From Veillonellaceae bacterium SB90 (lineage in GTDB: Bacteria > Bacillota > Negativicutes > Selenomonadales > Selenomonadaceae), in NCBI GenBank assembly GCA_902364065.1, contig CABJCJ010000003.1, positions 1 to 64,000 on the forward strand: a DNA stretch of 64,000 nucleotides. The letters are read 5' to 3'. The position numbers and the translations under genes are program-made. Of this stretch, positions 63,796 through 64,000 are shown in pieces. How positions within the stretch are numbered: the first letter of the stretch is position 1; each line of letters opens with the position of its first letter. The notes beneath the pieces were generated by a model. That model ran no database searches. It saw only the letters and a list, made by a program, of their open reading frames with translations, and was not told the DNA's origin.

Positions 63796-64000
63796 TTATG
63801 TATGAATCAAGATCCGGCGTGTTTCCGTCAGGATCAAATTGACCGTGGCATCATGCGCCTCCATGGGCACATCTGCCGTGACCTGGCCATCAAAGGTCAG
63901 CGCCGCCCGGAAAGCCTGCGGTGCCTTCTCCATGAGATAGCGGTCGTAATAGCCGCCGCCGAGGCCGAGCCGGTCCCCCTCAGGCGAGAAGGCCGCGCCG
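63796..64000 (-). CDS. 5-formyltetrahydrofolate cyclo-ligase, C-terminal part
   Basis: Only the last 67 or so codons lie in the window; the start is beyond the right edge. The segment SPEGDRLGLGGGYYDRYL is the signature of the MTHFS/YgfA family, which converts 5-formyl-THF to 5,10-methenyl-THF with ATP. The stop is TAA at 63796-63798, 30 bp before secD. Confidence 0.9.
   Translation of the reverse strand, partial: GAAFSPEGDRLGLGGGYYDRYLMEKAPQAFRAALTFDGQVTADVPMEAHDATVNLILTETRRILIHT

Overview
The window looks like chromosome of a diderm Firmicute of the class Negativicutes, probably Selenomonadaceae. The main DNA is GC-rich with Firmicutes-type gene orders (ylxM-ffh-rpsP-khpA-ylqD-rimM-trmD; fur-hemZ-hisS-aspS). 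It also carries a trimeric autotransporter adhesin, which needs an outer membrane, and that adhesin ends in an SLH domain, a peptidoglycan-binding module Negativicutes use to hold their outer membrane. The genus is inferred; no rRNA gene is present.

Layout. 1-2720 is an AT-rich accessory patch: a two-gene restriction-modification system on the minus strand and a decayed, internally deleted insertion sequence with recognisable terminal inverted repeats. 2955-15201 is one plus-strand block behind a near-consensus sigma-70 promoter: a nitrogenase-type Fe protein (NifH family), two paralogous NifD/NifK-like pairs, the hydrogenase-cofactor genes hypF, hypC, hypD and hypE between the pairs, then a small membrane protein and an MFS transporter. 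I do not recognise this as a described system, and it is the main discovery candidate. One reductase, two D/K pairs and one cofactor pathway resemble the NifH/NifDK/NifEN logic of nitrogenase, but with Fe(CN)2CO chemistry and no nickel-insertion genes (hypA, hypB) or hydrogenase subunits nearby.

15202-22600 is variable: palindromic repeat debris, an hxlR/ygiD divergent pair with interleaved promoters, a GNAT acetyltransferase behind a structured leader RNA, the 1189-residue adhesin, and three tandem copies of a 284-bp repeat. 22600-31750 holds the signal-recognition/ribosome/tRNA-modification operon, a cyclopropane-fatty-acid synthase, a P-loop kinase-like protein, a DeoR regulator and oligoendopeptidase F. 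31800-44050 holds rpmB, a giant three-GGDEF/one-EAL protein, a small secreted protein, ligA, pcrA and a CBS/DRTGG family II pyrophosphatase. 44200-51850 holds acetolactate decarboxylase, a broken xanthine permease with xpt, queE and queD, and a lipid/glycan group (psd, pssA, a GT2 glycosyltransferase, a WecG/TagA glycosyltransferase). 52000-64000 is housekeeping: aspS, hisS, hemZ, fur, rel, recJ, secF, secD and the 3' end of a 5-formyltetrahydrofolate cyclo-ligase gene cut by the window edge.

No tRNA, rRNA or CRISPR array was found. Family assignments come from reading motifs by eye; no database search was run.
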